In this document: positions 26,421-34,831 of the stretch, piece by piece
How positions within the stretch are numbered: position 1 is the stretch's first letter
Layout: the number at the start of each line of letters is the position of its first letter
Assembly (NCBI RefSeq): GCF_020880995.1
Contig: NZ_JAJISD010000012.1
Coordinates: forward strand, 144,782-208,781
Source of the DNA: Reyranella aquatilis
GTDB taxonomy: Bacteria > Pseudomonadota > Alphaproteobacteria > Reyranellales > Reyranellaceae
Length of the DNA: 64,000 nt
Reading direction: 5' to 3'
The notes under the pieces: model-generated
The model's database searches: none
Told to the model about the DNA's origin: nothing
The model's input: only the letters and a program-made list of their open reading frames with translations
Position numbers and translations under genes: made by a program

Positions 26421-27557
26421 ATGCCCAATCTTCGGCGGCGACCCAGCCGTCCCGACCGGAGCCTCCCGACCTTGATCGCCTTCGTGACTGCCCGGTGGAA
26501 CGGCCTGTCCCCGTTCTGGCAGGCCCAGATCGGCGGGTGGGGACTGTTCGCGATCGCCGACGTGCTGGCCCAGCGTGTCGCCTACCACAGCTTCACCGTC
26601 GCCTTCGCACGCACGGGCCTGATCGTCCTCTGTCTCGTGACCTTCTCGATAGGCCTGCGCGGCATCTACGCCTCGCCTCGGTTTGCCCGGCGCGTCTCGA
26701 TACCCGGCGTTGCGCTGATCGGGCTGCTGTCGGCTCTGGGAGGGTTGATCACCGCGTCCATGATCGTCCTGGTCCACGAGATGCTTCCCTGGATCGTGCC
26801 GCCGGACCGCCGCGGGGTCGAAGAGTTTTTCGTCCCGTTCGTGCATTACTTCTTTGCCCTCGCGGGATGGAGCCTCGCCTACTTCTGGCTGCGCGCGGAA
26901 CTGGCGGAACAGGCGCAGCACCGCAGGAGGATGCGCGCGGAGGCCGAGGCCCTGAGGGCCGAACTGGAACGGCTTCGTCTGCAACTCGACCCGCACTTCC
27001 TCTTCAACGCCCTGAATGGTGTCGCCGAGGAGATCCCCGAGCATCCGACCGCGGCATTAGACATGCTCCGCAACCTCACCGCCTACCTCCGGCACTCGCT
27101 CGACGGCATCAATCACACGGTTGTCACAGTCGAGGGCGAGGTCGCGGGCCTGTCGGCCTATCTCGCCGTCCAGAAGGCCCGCTTCGGCGATCGCCTGCAG
27201 GCACGGCTGGACGTCGCGCCGGACGCCGGGCCGCGCCGCATCGCGAGCTTCCTGCTTCAGCCGTTGGTCGAGAACGCGGTGAAGCACGGGCGGCGTGAAC
27301 ACGGGCTGGATCTGCGCATCGCCATCGCCGTGAGCGGGGATGTGCTTCGGGCCGAGGTCTCGAATGCGGGCACGCTCGCGCCTGCCGGCGCGGCGCGGCG
27401 CCCGCGTGCGGGCATCGGCGTGGAGAATGTGCGGCGCCGGCTGGCACTGCACTATCCCGAACGCCACGCCTTCCAGCTGCGGGAGGAAGGCGAGCGGCCC
27501 GAAGAGAAGAGGGTCGTCGCGACGCTCGAGTTGAGGGGCGAACCGTGCGGGTCGTGA
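26421..27557 (+). CDS. LytS/YehU-type sensor histidine kinase
   Basis: About 378 residues with four N-terminal transmembrane helices and a His_kinase/HATPase output. The phosphorylated His is in DPHFLFNALN (H192 from this start). N-box LQPLVENAVKHG and G-box GIGVENVRRRL are visible. ATG at 26421 is used; an in-frame GTG at 26370 is equally possible because neither has a clear ribosome-binding site. It overlaps the response regulator gene by 13 bases, so the two form a two-component operon. Divergence from the modular cellulase gene suggests, but does not prove, that this pair regulates it. Confidence 0.88.
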   Translation: MPNLRRRPSRPDRSLPTLIAFVTARWNGLSPFWQAQIGGWGLFAIADVLAQRVAYHSFTVAFARTGLIVLCLVTFSIGLRGIYASPRFARRVSIPGVALIGLLSALGGLITASMIVLVHEMLPWIVPPDRRGVEEFFVPFVHYFFALAGWSLAYFWLRAELAEQAQHRRRMRAEAEALRAELERLRLQLDPHFLFNALNGVAEEIPEHPTAALDMLRNLTAYLRHSLDGINHTVVTVEGEVAGLSAYLAVQKARFGDRLQARLDVAPDAGPRRIASFLLQPLVENAVKHGRREHGLDLRIAIAVSGDVLRAEVSNAGTLAPAGAARRPRAGIGVENVRRRLALHYPERHAFQLREEGERPEEKRVVATLELRGEPCGS

Positions 27558-28261
27558 TCGTCGACGACGAGCCGCTGGCCCGCAGTGCCATGCGCCGCCT
27601 GCTGGCCGCGCATGCCCATGTCGAGATCGTGGGCGAGGCCGAGAGCGCCGAGGCCGCGCGCGCCCTGATGTCGAGCCAGCACCCCGACCTCGTCTTCCTC
27701 GATATCGAACTGGGCGGCGGCAGCGACGGGTTCGACCTTCTCGACTCGCTGGAGCGGCCGCCCATCGTCGTCTTCGTCACCGCCTTCGCCGAGCATGCGG
27801 TCGAGGCCTTTGCCGTGAATGCCGTCGATTACCTGCTGAAGCCGGTCGAGCCGCAGCGTCTCGAGGCGGCGCTGGAGCGGGCGGCGCGGCAGCGCGCGCT
27901 CTCGGCGCTGCCGCCGGGCCCGGGCGTGATCGAGCTCAGGACGCCGAGACGGACCCTGTTCGCGACGCCGGCCGAAATCGTGGCGATTACGGCTGACGGC
28001 GATTTCACGCGCGTCTTCGTCGCCGGTCAGCCGGCGGTGATGATCCTGCGCACGCTGGCGCATTTCGAGGAGCTGCTGCCGGCGCCGTCCTTCGTTCGCC
28101 TGGGCCGCTCGGTGATGATCAACCGCGACCGGCTGCGCAGCCTCGAAGCGCCGACGCGCTCGACCGGCCGCCTCGTGCTCGACGGCATGGCCCATCCGCT
28201 CACGATTGGCCGCGCCGCAACGGCCCGGCTGCGCGAGATCCTGGCATCGGGCCGAAGCTGA
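27545..28261 (+). CDS. LytTR family response regulator
   Basis: A 238-residue response regulator. The receiver domain has the acidic pair in VDDEP, the phospho-acceptor Asp in VFLDIEL (about D53), Thr in FVTAF and Lys in LLKPVEP. The C-terminal LytTR DNA-binding domain (about 130-238) has LGRSVMINRDRL. The start is GTG. It is the partner of the LytS-type kinase immediately upstream. Confidence 0.93.
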   Translation: MRVVIVDDEPLARSAMRRLLAAHAHVEIVGEAESAEAARALMSSQHPDLVFLDIELGGGSDGFDLLDSLERPPIVVFVTAFAEHAVEAFAVNAVDYLLKPVEPQRLEAALERAARQRALSALPPGPGVIELRTPRRTLFATPAEIVAITADGDFTRVFVAGQPAVMILRTLAHFEELLPAPSFVRLGRSVMINRDRLRSLEAPTRSTGRLVLDGMAHPLTIGRAATARLREILASGRS

Positions 28262-28329
28262 GCCCTCGGGGCTGCGCCCTGGCATCGAAGCTGCAAGGCC
28301 TTCCGGCATCGATCCCACCGGAGGAGCCC

Positions 28330-29313
28330 ATGAAAGCGGTCGTCATCCATGCCACCGGAGGCCCCGAGCAACTCGTGCTGGCCGATCTGCCCGATCCCGT
28401 ACCGGGGCCGGGCGAGGTGTCGATCGACGTCGCCTATGCCGGCTGCAACTGGGCCGACACGCAGGTTCGCATGGGCATCTATCCGCATCCCATGACCTAT
28501 CCGATGGTGCTGGGCTTCGAAGTCTCCGGCACCGTGGCGGCCCTCGGGCCGGATGTGACGGGCGTGACGGTGGGCGATCGTGTCGCGACCTTTCCGGAGA
28601 AGGGCGGCGCCTACGCCGAGAAGTGCATCGCCTCGGCCAAAGGACTGATCAAGCTCCCCGACTCGGTCCCGCTCGATGTCGCGGCCGCGTTTCCCATCCA
28701 GGCGCTGACCGCCTGGCACATGATGTGGACGATCTACGGTGGCATCGGACCGGGCGAGACCGTGCTGGTGAATGCGATCGGGGGCGGCGTCGGCCTGATG
28801 TGCACCCAGCTTGCCGTCCGGGCAGGTGCGCGCGTCATCGGCACGACGGGCACGCCCGGGAAGGAAGCGAGGGCGCTGGCTTACGGCGCGTCGAGGGTCG
28901 TGGTGACGTCGCAGGAGGATTTCGAACGCGCCGTCCTCGACTTCACCGAGGGCAAGGGCGTCGACCTTGCGATCGATTCCTATGGCGCCACCATGCTCGA
29001 CCGAACCTTCGGCGTCGTGAAGATGCTGGGCCATGTCATCAGCATCGGCGAAGCCGAAGGGCAGCCCTTCAAGAACATCCGCGAGCGCATCCTGCCGCGC
29101 TCGCAGACCTTCACCCGTCTGCATCTCGGCCATATCGACCAGGCCTCGCCGGCATGGCGCGCCGGGGTCGACCATGTGCTGGCGGCCCTCGACGAGGGCT
29201 GGCTGAAGGTGCCCATCGAAGGCGTGTTCCCGCTGGCCGAGGCCGCGGAGATGCATCGCCGCCTCGAAGGTCGTGGCGTCGCCGGCAAGCTACTGCTGAA
29301 GGCGGGCGTCTGA
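28330..29313 (+). CDS. Zinc-independent quinone oxidoreductase (MDR/Qor family)
   Basis: A 327-residue medium-chain reductase. It has an N-terminal GroES-like domain (ACxxCNWADTQVRMG-type start as YAGCNWADTQVRMGIYP), GFEVSGTV, and a Rossmann domain with the nucleotide loop IGGGVGLMCTQLA. The Zn-binding ligands of alcohol dehydrogenases are absent, so it is of the NADPH:quinone reductase type. GGAGGAG before the ATG is a strong ribosome-binding site. Substrate unknown. It converges on the solute-binding gene with only six bases between stops. Confidence 0.9.
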   Translation: MKAVVIHATGGPEQLVLADLPDPVPGPGEVSIDVAYAGCNWADTQVRMGIYPHPMTYPMVLGFEVSGTVAALGPDVTGVTVGDRVATFPEKGGAYAEKCIASAKGLIKLPDSVPLDVAAAFPIQALTAWHMMWTIYGGIGPGETVLVNAIGGGVGLMCTQLAVRAGARVIGTTGTPGKEARALAYGASRVVVTSQEDFERAVLDFTEGKGVDLAIDSYGATMLDRTFGVVKMLGHVISIGEAEGQPFKNIRERILPRSQTFTRLHLGHIDQASPAWRAGVDHVLAALDEGWLKVPIEGVFPLAEAAEMHRRLEGRGVAGKLLLKAGV

Positions 29314-29319
29314 CGTGCA

Positions 29320-30909
29320 CTACCGCTCGAGCCAGACGTCCTCGAAGCGCCAATTGTTATAGATGCTATTGATGTGCAGCGTGACGTTCTTCACCTGCGG
29401 CTGCCAGCATCCGGCGATGCGGCCGTGGCTGATGATCGGCCGCGCCACGTCTTCCTGCAGCTTGCGGTCGATCTCCCAGACAAGTTCCTGTCGCTTCCTG
29501 CGGTCGGTCTCGCGCGACTGTTCCTCGAAGCGTTTGGTCATCTCCGGATCGCAGTAGTTGTTGTAGTTGCGCAGCGAGCCGCAGGCATAGCCTTCGAACA
29601 GCGTCACGTCCGGATCGTCGACGGCGCTGCCCGTGAGGTTGAGCGCGACGACATAGTCCTTCTTGAAGACGCGATTGTAGTAGACGCTGGTGTCGATGAT
29701 CTCGAGCTCGCCGTCGATCCAGATCTGCTTGAGCTGATCGATCAGGATCACCGCCGGGTCCTTGTAGGTCGCGATGTTGCGGGTACTGACCTTGATCTTC
29801 AGCCGCTTGTCCGGCCCGTAGCCGGCCTCCTTCATGAGGGCGCGGGCTTCCTCGCGCGCCTTCTCGACGTCGCCGTAGCCGATCAGCCCCTTCAGCTTCT
29901 CCTCCGGCAGGCCCCAGACCCCGTCCGGCGGCGGCAGCAGGGCGCCGGCCATCTTGCCTTCGCCTTCGCTCAGGATGCGGATGAACGCCTCCCGGTCGAG
30001 GGTCAGCGCCATGGCGCGGCGGATCTTCGGATCGTCGAAGGGCGCGACCTCGCGATTGACGATCAGGTTGGTGCTGACGCCGCTCTCGCGCATGGTGCAC
30101 TGCGCCTGGGGCGCGTCGCGCTTGATGTTCTTCAGTAGCGGCACGGTGACGTCGGCCGGGAAGGTCATGTCGAATTTGCCGGCGACGAACGACAGCATGC
30201 GCGTCGATCGGTCGGCGATGATCGAGAATTCGATGGCGTCGAGATAGGGACGCCCGGGCTTCCAGTAGTCCGGGTTCTTCACCAGCTTGATGCCCTCGTT
30301 CATCCGGAAATCGGCCAGCTTGAACGGGCCGGTGCCGACGGGCTTGCGCCGCATGTCTGCGGCCGGGACGTGGCAGGGATAGATCGGCGAATAGCCCGAC
30401 GCGAGCAGGGCGAGCAGCGAGGGCTGCGGCTGCTTCAGGTGGAAGGTCACTTCGGAGGGACCGTCCGCGGTCACCTTCTCCACGTTGCCGTACCAGGCGC
30501 TGCGCGGATTTCGACGCAGTTTGTCGGGCGTGAGGATGAGGTCGAAGGTGCAGGCGACATCGGCGGCCGAGAACGGCTTGCCGTCGTGCCACTTCACGCC
30601 GTCGCGCGTCCTGAAGACCAGCTTGCGGCCCCCGTCCTTCGTTTCCCAACTCGTCGCGAGGTCGGGCACGATCGTGTCGAGGCTGTTCTTCGGGGCGTTC
30701 TGGTCGAAGACGACGAGGTTGTTGTAGATCGACATGAACGGGACGGCGACCGAGACAGTCGATTCCTCGTGGATGGAGGCGCTGGGCGGCGTGTCCATGT
30801 GCTGTATGCGGAGCGTGCCGCCGCTCTTCTGGGCCCATCCGGGAGAGGCCCATCCGATGAGGCCCGCGGCCAGGCAGATCGAAACGAAACGCGTCTTGTC
30901 GACTTTCAT
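29320..30909 (-). CDS. ABC transporter substrate-binding protein, peptide/nickel (SBP_bac_5) type
   Basis: A 529-residue periplasmic binding protein with a Sec signal peptide (cleavage expected near GWAQK). The SBP_bac_5 core has ATSWETKDGGRKLVFRTRDGVKWHDGKPFSAADV and a C-terminal half with SPFxDPxV-like and VALN segments. It binds oligopeptides or other large solutes. No permease or ATPase genes are adjacent, so it is an orphan component. GGGAGGAAA before the ATG supports the start. Confidence 0.9.
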   Translation of the reverse strand: MKVDKTRFVSICLAAGLIGWASPGWAQKSGGTLRIQHMDTPPSASIHEESTVSVAVPFMSIYNNLVVFDQNAPKNSLDTIVPDLATSWETKDGGRKLVFRTRDGVKWHDGKPFSAADVACTFDLILTPDKLRRNPRSAWYGNVEKVTADGPSEVTFHLKQPQPSLLALLASGYSPIYPCHVPAADMRRKPVGTGPFKLADFRMNEGIKLVKNPDYWKPGRPYLDAIEFSIIADRSTRMLSFVAGKFDMTFPADVTVPLLKNIKRDAPQAQCTMRESGVSTNLIVNREVAPFDDPKIRRAMALTLDREAFIRILSEGEGKMAGALLPPPDGVWGLPEEKLKGLIGYGDVEKAREEARALMKEAGYGPDKRLKIKVSTRNIATYKDPAVILIDQLKQIWIDGELEIIDTSVYYNRVFKKDYVVALNLTGSAVDDPDVTLFEGYACGSLRNYNNYCDPEMTKRFEEQSRETDRRKRQELVWEIDRKLQEDVARPIISHGRIAGCWQPQVKNVTLHINSIYNNWRFEDVWLER

Positions 30910-31067
30910 TCTGGTTTCCTCCCGACAACGATTGCTCCGGTGCTCGTGAATCTCCCGTGGGATTGCAGTGCGGCTGAAAGCCTAGACCCTGTGCACTCGC
31001 TGTGTCGACCTGCTTGCACGGTCTGCTATCGTCCGCCGCCCTTTGCGGAAACCCGAGGAGATCCGAA

Positions 31068-31934
31068 GTGACCACTGCCCCCCAACGTCTGCGCGCCCTG
31101 CTGGCCGAACCCGGCCTCGTCGTCATGCCGGCGGTGTGGGACGGGCTCACGGCCAAGCTGGCCTATGGCGAGGGGTTCAAGACGGCCTTCCTCTCGGGCT
31201 CGTGCGTCGCGGCCAGCCGGCTGGGCGGTCCGGATCTCGACCTCGTCTCGTTCGGCGAGATGTTCGATTCCTTCAACATGGTGCGCGGTGCCGCGCCCGA
31301 CCTGCTGGTCCTGGCCGATGGCGATCACGGCTACGGCAATGCGATGAACGTGCAGCGCACCGTGAGCGCCTATGGCCGCGCCGGCGCCGCCGCCGTGCTG
31401 ATCGAGGACAAGATCACGCCGCGCGCGCTCACCGCCGCCGGCAAGCCCTGCCTGCCGCGCGAGGAAGCGCGCATGAAGATCCGCGCCGCCGTCCAGGCCG
31501 CGAAGGAATCGGGCATCCTCGTGCTGGCGCGAACCGACTGCCGCCCGACGCAGGGCATCGACGAGGCCGTGGCGCGCATCGAGATGTATGTCGAGGAGGG
31601 CGCCGACATCCTGTTCCTCGATTCGCCGGCCGATGACGAGGAGATCCGGCGCGGCGTCGCCGCCGCCAAGGGTCGTCCGTCCTTCGCGGTGCTGTCGCCC
31701 GGTGCGCCGCGCGCCACGCCCTCGCAGACCGAAGCCCTGAAGCTCGGCTTCAAGATCGGCACCTATCCGACCGGCATGCTGTCGCCCGCCGCTGCCGGCA
31801 TGAAGGCCGGACTGGCCGCGCTCAAGGCCGGCGAGGCCGAGAGCAAGGCCGCTCTGTCGCCGGCCGACCTGCGGGCGACGCTGGGCTATGCCGACTACGA
31901 TGCCGCGGCCAAGCCGTTCATCGTGAAGGCCTGA
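31068..31934 (+). CDS. Isocitrate lyase/phosphoenolpyruvate mutase family protein
   Basis: A 288-residue TIM-barrel enzyme of the ICL/PEP mutase (2-methylisocitrate lyase-like) superfamily. Key segments are MPAVWDGLTAKLAY, the metal-binding DGDHGYGNAMN, EDKITPR and ARTDCR. These enzymes cleave or rearrange C-C or P-C bonds of 2-hydroxy-acids; the exact substrate is unknown. The GTG at 31068 is chosen because GAGGAG lies eight bases before it; upstream codons have no ribosome-binding site. Confidence 0.88.
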   Translation: MTTAPQRLRALLAEPGLVVMPAVWDGLTAKLAYGEGFKTAFLSGSCVAASRLGGPDLDLVSFGEMFDSFNMVRGAAPDLLVLADGDHGYGNAMNVQRTVSAYGRAGAAAVLIEDKITPRALTAAGKPCLPREEARMKIRAAVQAAKESGILVLARTDCRPTQGIDEAVARIEMYVEEGADILFLDSPADDEEIRRGVAAAKGRPSFAVLSPGAPRATPSQTEALKLGFKIGTYPTGMLSPAAAGMKAGLAALKAGEAESKAALSPADLRATLGYADYDAAAKPFIVKA

Positions 31935-32010
31935 GTTCCGTCACGCTTGCCTGCCGCGCGCGTTCGGAGAGTGTGCCGGGCGCGCGGGCATTCCCGAGAG
32001 TAGAGAGTCC

Positions 32011-32451
32011 ATGAAGCGCAAAGTCAGCAAGGCGTTCGTCCATCTCGGCGCCTCTTCGATCCATGGCCTCGGCTGTTTCGCCGACATCGACATCAAGAAG
32101 GACGAGCTCGTCCGGGTGTGGGACGGCAAGGACAGCCGCTGGATACCGCTCGCCAGGGCCCATGCCTCGCCGCAGGCCCAGCTCATCAAGCGCTTCGGCA
32201 TCCGCACCACCGGCGGCTATTGGGCGCCGATCGACTTCCTGCGGATCTCGACCGGCTGGTACATGAACCACGACGCCAATCCCAACATCGGCTCGGACGA
32301 CGGCGACGTCACCTACTACGCGCTGCGCGATATCAAGGCCGGCGAGGAACTCGTCATGGACTACCGGCTGATGGACGCCCGTCACGACAATCTCCATCGC
32401 GACGAGGTCGTGCCGGCGACGGCGCGCGCAAAGCGGCGGCGTCGCAAGTAA
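32011..32451 (+). CDS. SET domain-containing protein
   Basis: A 146-residue stand-alone SET domain: N-terminal GLGCFADIDIKKDELV, the NHDANPN motif that forms part of the S-adenosylmethionine pocket, and GEELVMDYR. This is the catalytic fold of lysine methyltransferases. The C-terminal tail is Arg/Lys rich (AKRRRRK) and could contact nucleic acid. Bacterial single-domain SET proteins are of unknown target. The start has a GAGAG-type ribosome-binding site. Confidence 0.88.
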   Translation: MKRKVSKAFVHLGASSIHGLGCFADIDIKKDELVRVWDGKDSRWIPLARAHASPQAQLIKRFGIRTTGGYWAPIDFLRISTGWYMNHDANPNIGSDDGDVTYYALRDIKAGEELVMDYRLMDARHDNLHRDEVVPATARAKRRRRK

Positions 32452-32536
32452 CCCGTTCCTGAAGGGCGGGATCGGTCCGGCAACCGGACCAGCTCCCGGC
32501 CCGTTCACTTCCTCGTCCAGACACGAGGAGACCGCG

Positions 32537-32716
32537 ATGGCCGCCGATCCCGATCCGAAGCCGCGTGAACGATCCCCCAACGATATCGAACGCGATATCG
32601 GTACCGGCGAGACGGTGCAGCCGCGCGACAGCGACACCGGTCGCAGCGTCGGGCCCGAAGACGAGGATCGCCGTGTCCGGCCCGGCGAACGCCGTCCGCC
32701 GGGGACCATGCCCTGA
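32537..32716 (+). CDS. Small highly charged protein, 59 aa
   Basis: This short gene has GAGGAG six bases before its ATG. The product is rich in Asp, Glu, Arg and Pro (NDIERDIGTGETVQPRDSDTG, truncated here), hydrophilic and probably disordered. No family is recognised. The good ribosome-binding site and tight fit between flanking genes support it as real. Confidence 0.55.
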   Translation: MAADPDPKPRERSPNDIERDIGTGETVQPRDSDTGRSVGPEDEDRRVRPGERRPPGTMP

Positions 32717-32746
32717 GCGAACGCGGCGCTCAGGCCTTTCCTCGTC

Positions 32747-33067
32747 TCAGCGCTTGCGGACGAATTCGGCGCGCAGCACCAGGCCCTTGATGGTGTCGTG
32801 GCGGCAGTCGATCTCCTGGGCGTCGCCGGTGAGGCGGATGCTCTTGATGACCGTGCCGCGTTGCAGCGTCTGGTTGGCGCCCTTCACCTTGAGATCCTTG
32901 ACGAGGATGACGCTGTCGCCGTCGGCCAGCACCTTGCCGACCGAATCGCAAACCTCCACGCTTTGCGCCGCCGCCTCGGCCGCCGCTTTCTTCGCAGCGG
33001 CTTCCGCGGCGGGCATCCACTCGCCGCTGGCTTCGTCGTAGACATAGTCGTCGTCGGTGTCGGCCAT
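32747..33067 (-). CDS. PhnA/YjdM-like domain protein lacking the usual zinc ribbon
   Basis: A 106-residue protein whose C-terminal 70 residues match the PhnA (YjdM) domain: DSVGKVLADGDSVILVKDLKVKG and IRLTGDAQEIDCR, ending in EFVRKR. Typical YjdM proteins begin with a Cys4 zinc ribbon; here it is replaced by an acidic/Ala-rich stretch (DTDDDYVYDEASGEW...). Despite the name, the family has no proven role in phosphonate breakdown. GAGG upstream of the ATG supports the start. Confidence 0.8.
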   Translation of the reverse strand: MADTDDDYVYDEASGEWMPAAEAAAKKAAAEAAAQSVEVCDSVGKVLADGDSVILVKDLKVKGANQTLQRGTVIKSIRLTGDAQEIDCRHDTIKGLVLRAEFVRKR

Positions 33068-33205
33068 TGGCGCCTCGGTTCCTGCAATCGGGAGAGCGGC
33101 CTACAGGCCGGGACCGGCCGTCACAACCCGGCGCTTTGTCTCGCCCCGGATGTCCGCCACCGCTCAGCCGTGTTGGGCCGGGGGGGGCGCCACCCGTCGC
33201 GTTCC

Positions 33206-33577
33206 CTAGACGGGCTGTTTGAGGATCCAGTCGCGGGCCGGTCCGGCCTCGTGGAACACCCGCATGGGCCGGTCCGCCGCCGCCAGCATGCCGAGGACGC
33301 GGGACACCATGGCGATCTTGTCCTCGGGCACGACCACGGCCAGCGGGCCGACCGCGCGGGTCTGGTGGGCCGATCGCATGCGTACCCCCACCGCGAGGAT
33401 GTTCTCGGCGCCCATGCTGGTGTCTGCGGCGCCGCCGTCGAACAGTTTCCGGTAAGTGTAGAGTTCCGCGTTGTCGATCACGTCCAGATAGGCCTCGAAC
33501 TCGGGCCGCGTGACGTCGCCCTCGGCGACGACGGTCATGAGACGATGTTTCGAATCGATGGTCCAGTGAACCGGCAT
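33206..33577 (-). CDS. STAS/SpoIIAA-like protein
   Basis: A 123-residue protein with the alternating strand-helix pattern of STAS/SpoIIAA-like domains (HRLMTVVAEGDVTRPEFEAYLDVI, RKLFDGG, PLAVVVPEDKIAMVSRVLGM, FHEAGPARDWI). It is related to the protein encoded at 34421-34831. It is transcribed divergently from the TetR gene at 33639, with about 61 bases between. A regulatory or stress role is inferred from the context only. Confidence 0.6.
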   Translation of the reverse strand: MPVHWTIDSKHRLMTVVAEGDVTRPEFEAYLDVIDNAELYTYRKLFDGGAADTSMGAENILAVGVRMRSAHQTRAVGPLAVVVPEDKIAMVSRVLGMLAAADRPMRVFHEAGPARDWILKQPV

Positions 33578-33638
33578 GGCGGGCAAATCTGCCAGCGGGT
33601 CCGCTGAAACGCCAGAGATGCGAAAGGAGGGGGTGACG

Positions 33639-34340
33639 TTGACGGGCGGCGGGCCTATTGCTGATCCCTCATTCAAGTGGGAGCCCGAACCCGTGACCTC
33701 GCATGAGGCTGTCCCGCCCGACGCAGTCGAAGCCGTCTCGGAGCCGATCCGTTTCGACGGAAGGCGCCTGCGCAGCGAGCGCACCCGGCACCTGATCATC
33801 GAAGCCTACCTGCTGTTGCTGCAGGAGCACCGGCGCATGCCGACCGCGGCGGAGATCGCGGCGCGGGCCGGCTATTCGGTTCGATCGATTTTCGAGCGGT
33901 TCACCGACCTGGAAGCCCTCAGCCTCGCCACCGCCGACTATGCCATCGCGGTCGGCCAGGCCGAGGCCGAGCCCCGGGATGTCGACGGTGATCGGGCGGC
34001 ACGCATCCGCTCGCACGTGCATACGCGCGCCCAGGCCTGCGAGAAGTGGCTTCCCTTGTGGCGGATCCTGACGGGCAAGCCGGTCGAGGAGCAGCCGCCC
34101 GACATCCGTGCGCGGGTGCTGGCGGTTCGCCGCGCCAACGTCGAGCGGCTGGAACTGATGTACCGGCCCGAACTCGCCGCCCTGGATCCCAAGTCGCGCG
34201 ACACTCTCGTCCTCGCCTTGGCGACCCTCACCAGCTTCGAGAGCTGGGGAGCCCTGCGGGAGGATTTCGGTCTGCCCTGGGAGGCCGCTCTCGACGTATG
34301 GGCGTCGGCCATCGAGCGGATGCTGCCTCAGGTTTCCTGA
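33639..34340 (+). CDS. TetR family transcriptional regulator (paralogue 1)
   Basis: A regulator of about 233 residues. The N-terminal TetR helix-turn-helix is clear (LRSERTRHLIIEAYL...TAAEIAARAGYSVRSIFERFTDLEALSLATADYA), followed by an all-helical ligand domain. The best start is a TTG at 33639 with AAGGAGG eight bases upstream; a GTG at 33633 sits too close to the same sequence, and the ATG at 33576 would overlap the divergent STAS gene start. It is paralogous to the regulator at 38488-39141, and two STAS-like genes flank it. Confidence 0.85.
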   Translation: MTGGGPIADPSFKWEPEPVTSHEAVPPDAVEAVSEPIRFDGRRLRSERTRHLIIEAYLLLLQEHRRMPTAAEIAARAGYSVRSIFERFTDLEALSLATADYAIAVGQAEAEPRDVDGDRAARIRSHVHTRAQACEKWLPLWRILTGKPVEEQPPDIRARVLAVRRANVERLELMYRPELAALDPKSRDTLVLALATLTSFESWGALREDFGLPWEAALDVWASAIERMLPQVS

Positions 34341-34420
34341 CGTCAGGGCGCAACCTTTTCGCGACAGCGCAGTTTGCTCTTTTTGAGAGAATTTGTTGTT
34401 GCGGGCGTTGGGGGTTGAGC

Positions 34421-34831
34421 ATGCCGCTTCGTTGGACGCGGAGTGATCATTTCGGAATTCTCACCGTGAACGGTGAAGGCGCCATCGGCCGAGAGGATAT
34501 CGAGGGCTATCTGCTGGCAACCGAAATCGAGGGAACCAAGGGGCACGCCAAGCTGGTCGACATCAGGGGCGGGGATCTCGTCCTCGACCGGGACGACCTG
34601 CAATCGGTCGCCCGCATGTTGCTGGAATACGGAAGCGATGGCGAGGCGGGTCCGGTCGCGCTGGTGGTCCAGGGCACGCTCAACATCGACATGGCGATCC
34701 TGCTGAAGCAGCGGGTCGGACCGCGCCCCTTCCGCGTGTTTGCCGATGCCCTTGATGCCCGGGGCTGGCTGATGACGCCGCGGACGGGGATGCCGGCGTC
34801 ACCCGATCAGCAGGCCAGCGCCGCGAGATAG
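34421..34831 (+). CDS. STAS/SpoIIAA-like protein (paralogue of the 33206 gene)
   Basis: A 136-residue protein with the same fold pattern as the gene on the other side of the TetR gene: FGILTVNGEGAIGREDIEGYLLATE, KLVDIRGG, PVALVVQGTLNIDMAILLKQRVG and FRVFADALDARGWL. It ends in an extra Gln/Ala tail, and its end overlaps the convergent monooxygenase by 25 bases. GGGGG upstream of the ATG supports the start. Confidence 0.6.
   Translation: MPLRWTRSDHFGILTVNGEGAIGREDIEGYLLATEIEGTKGHAKLVDIRGGDLVLDRDDLQSVARMLLEYGSDGEAGPVALVVQGTLNIDMAILLKQRVGPRPFRVFADALDARGWLMTPRTGMPASPDQQASAAR

Noticed and set aside
23810..27298. Very long open frame across the cellulase and kinase
   Set aside because: It overlaps two well-supported genes and encodes low-complexity Arg/Gly/Ala protein typical of shadow frames.
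33178..33188. Run of eight G in a GC-rich intergenic stretch
   Set aside because: A possible G-quadruplex or slippage site, but it is a single homopolymer run with no associated gene feature.
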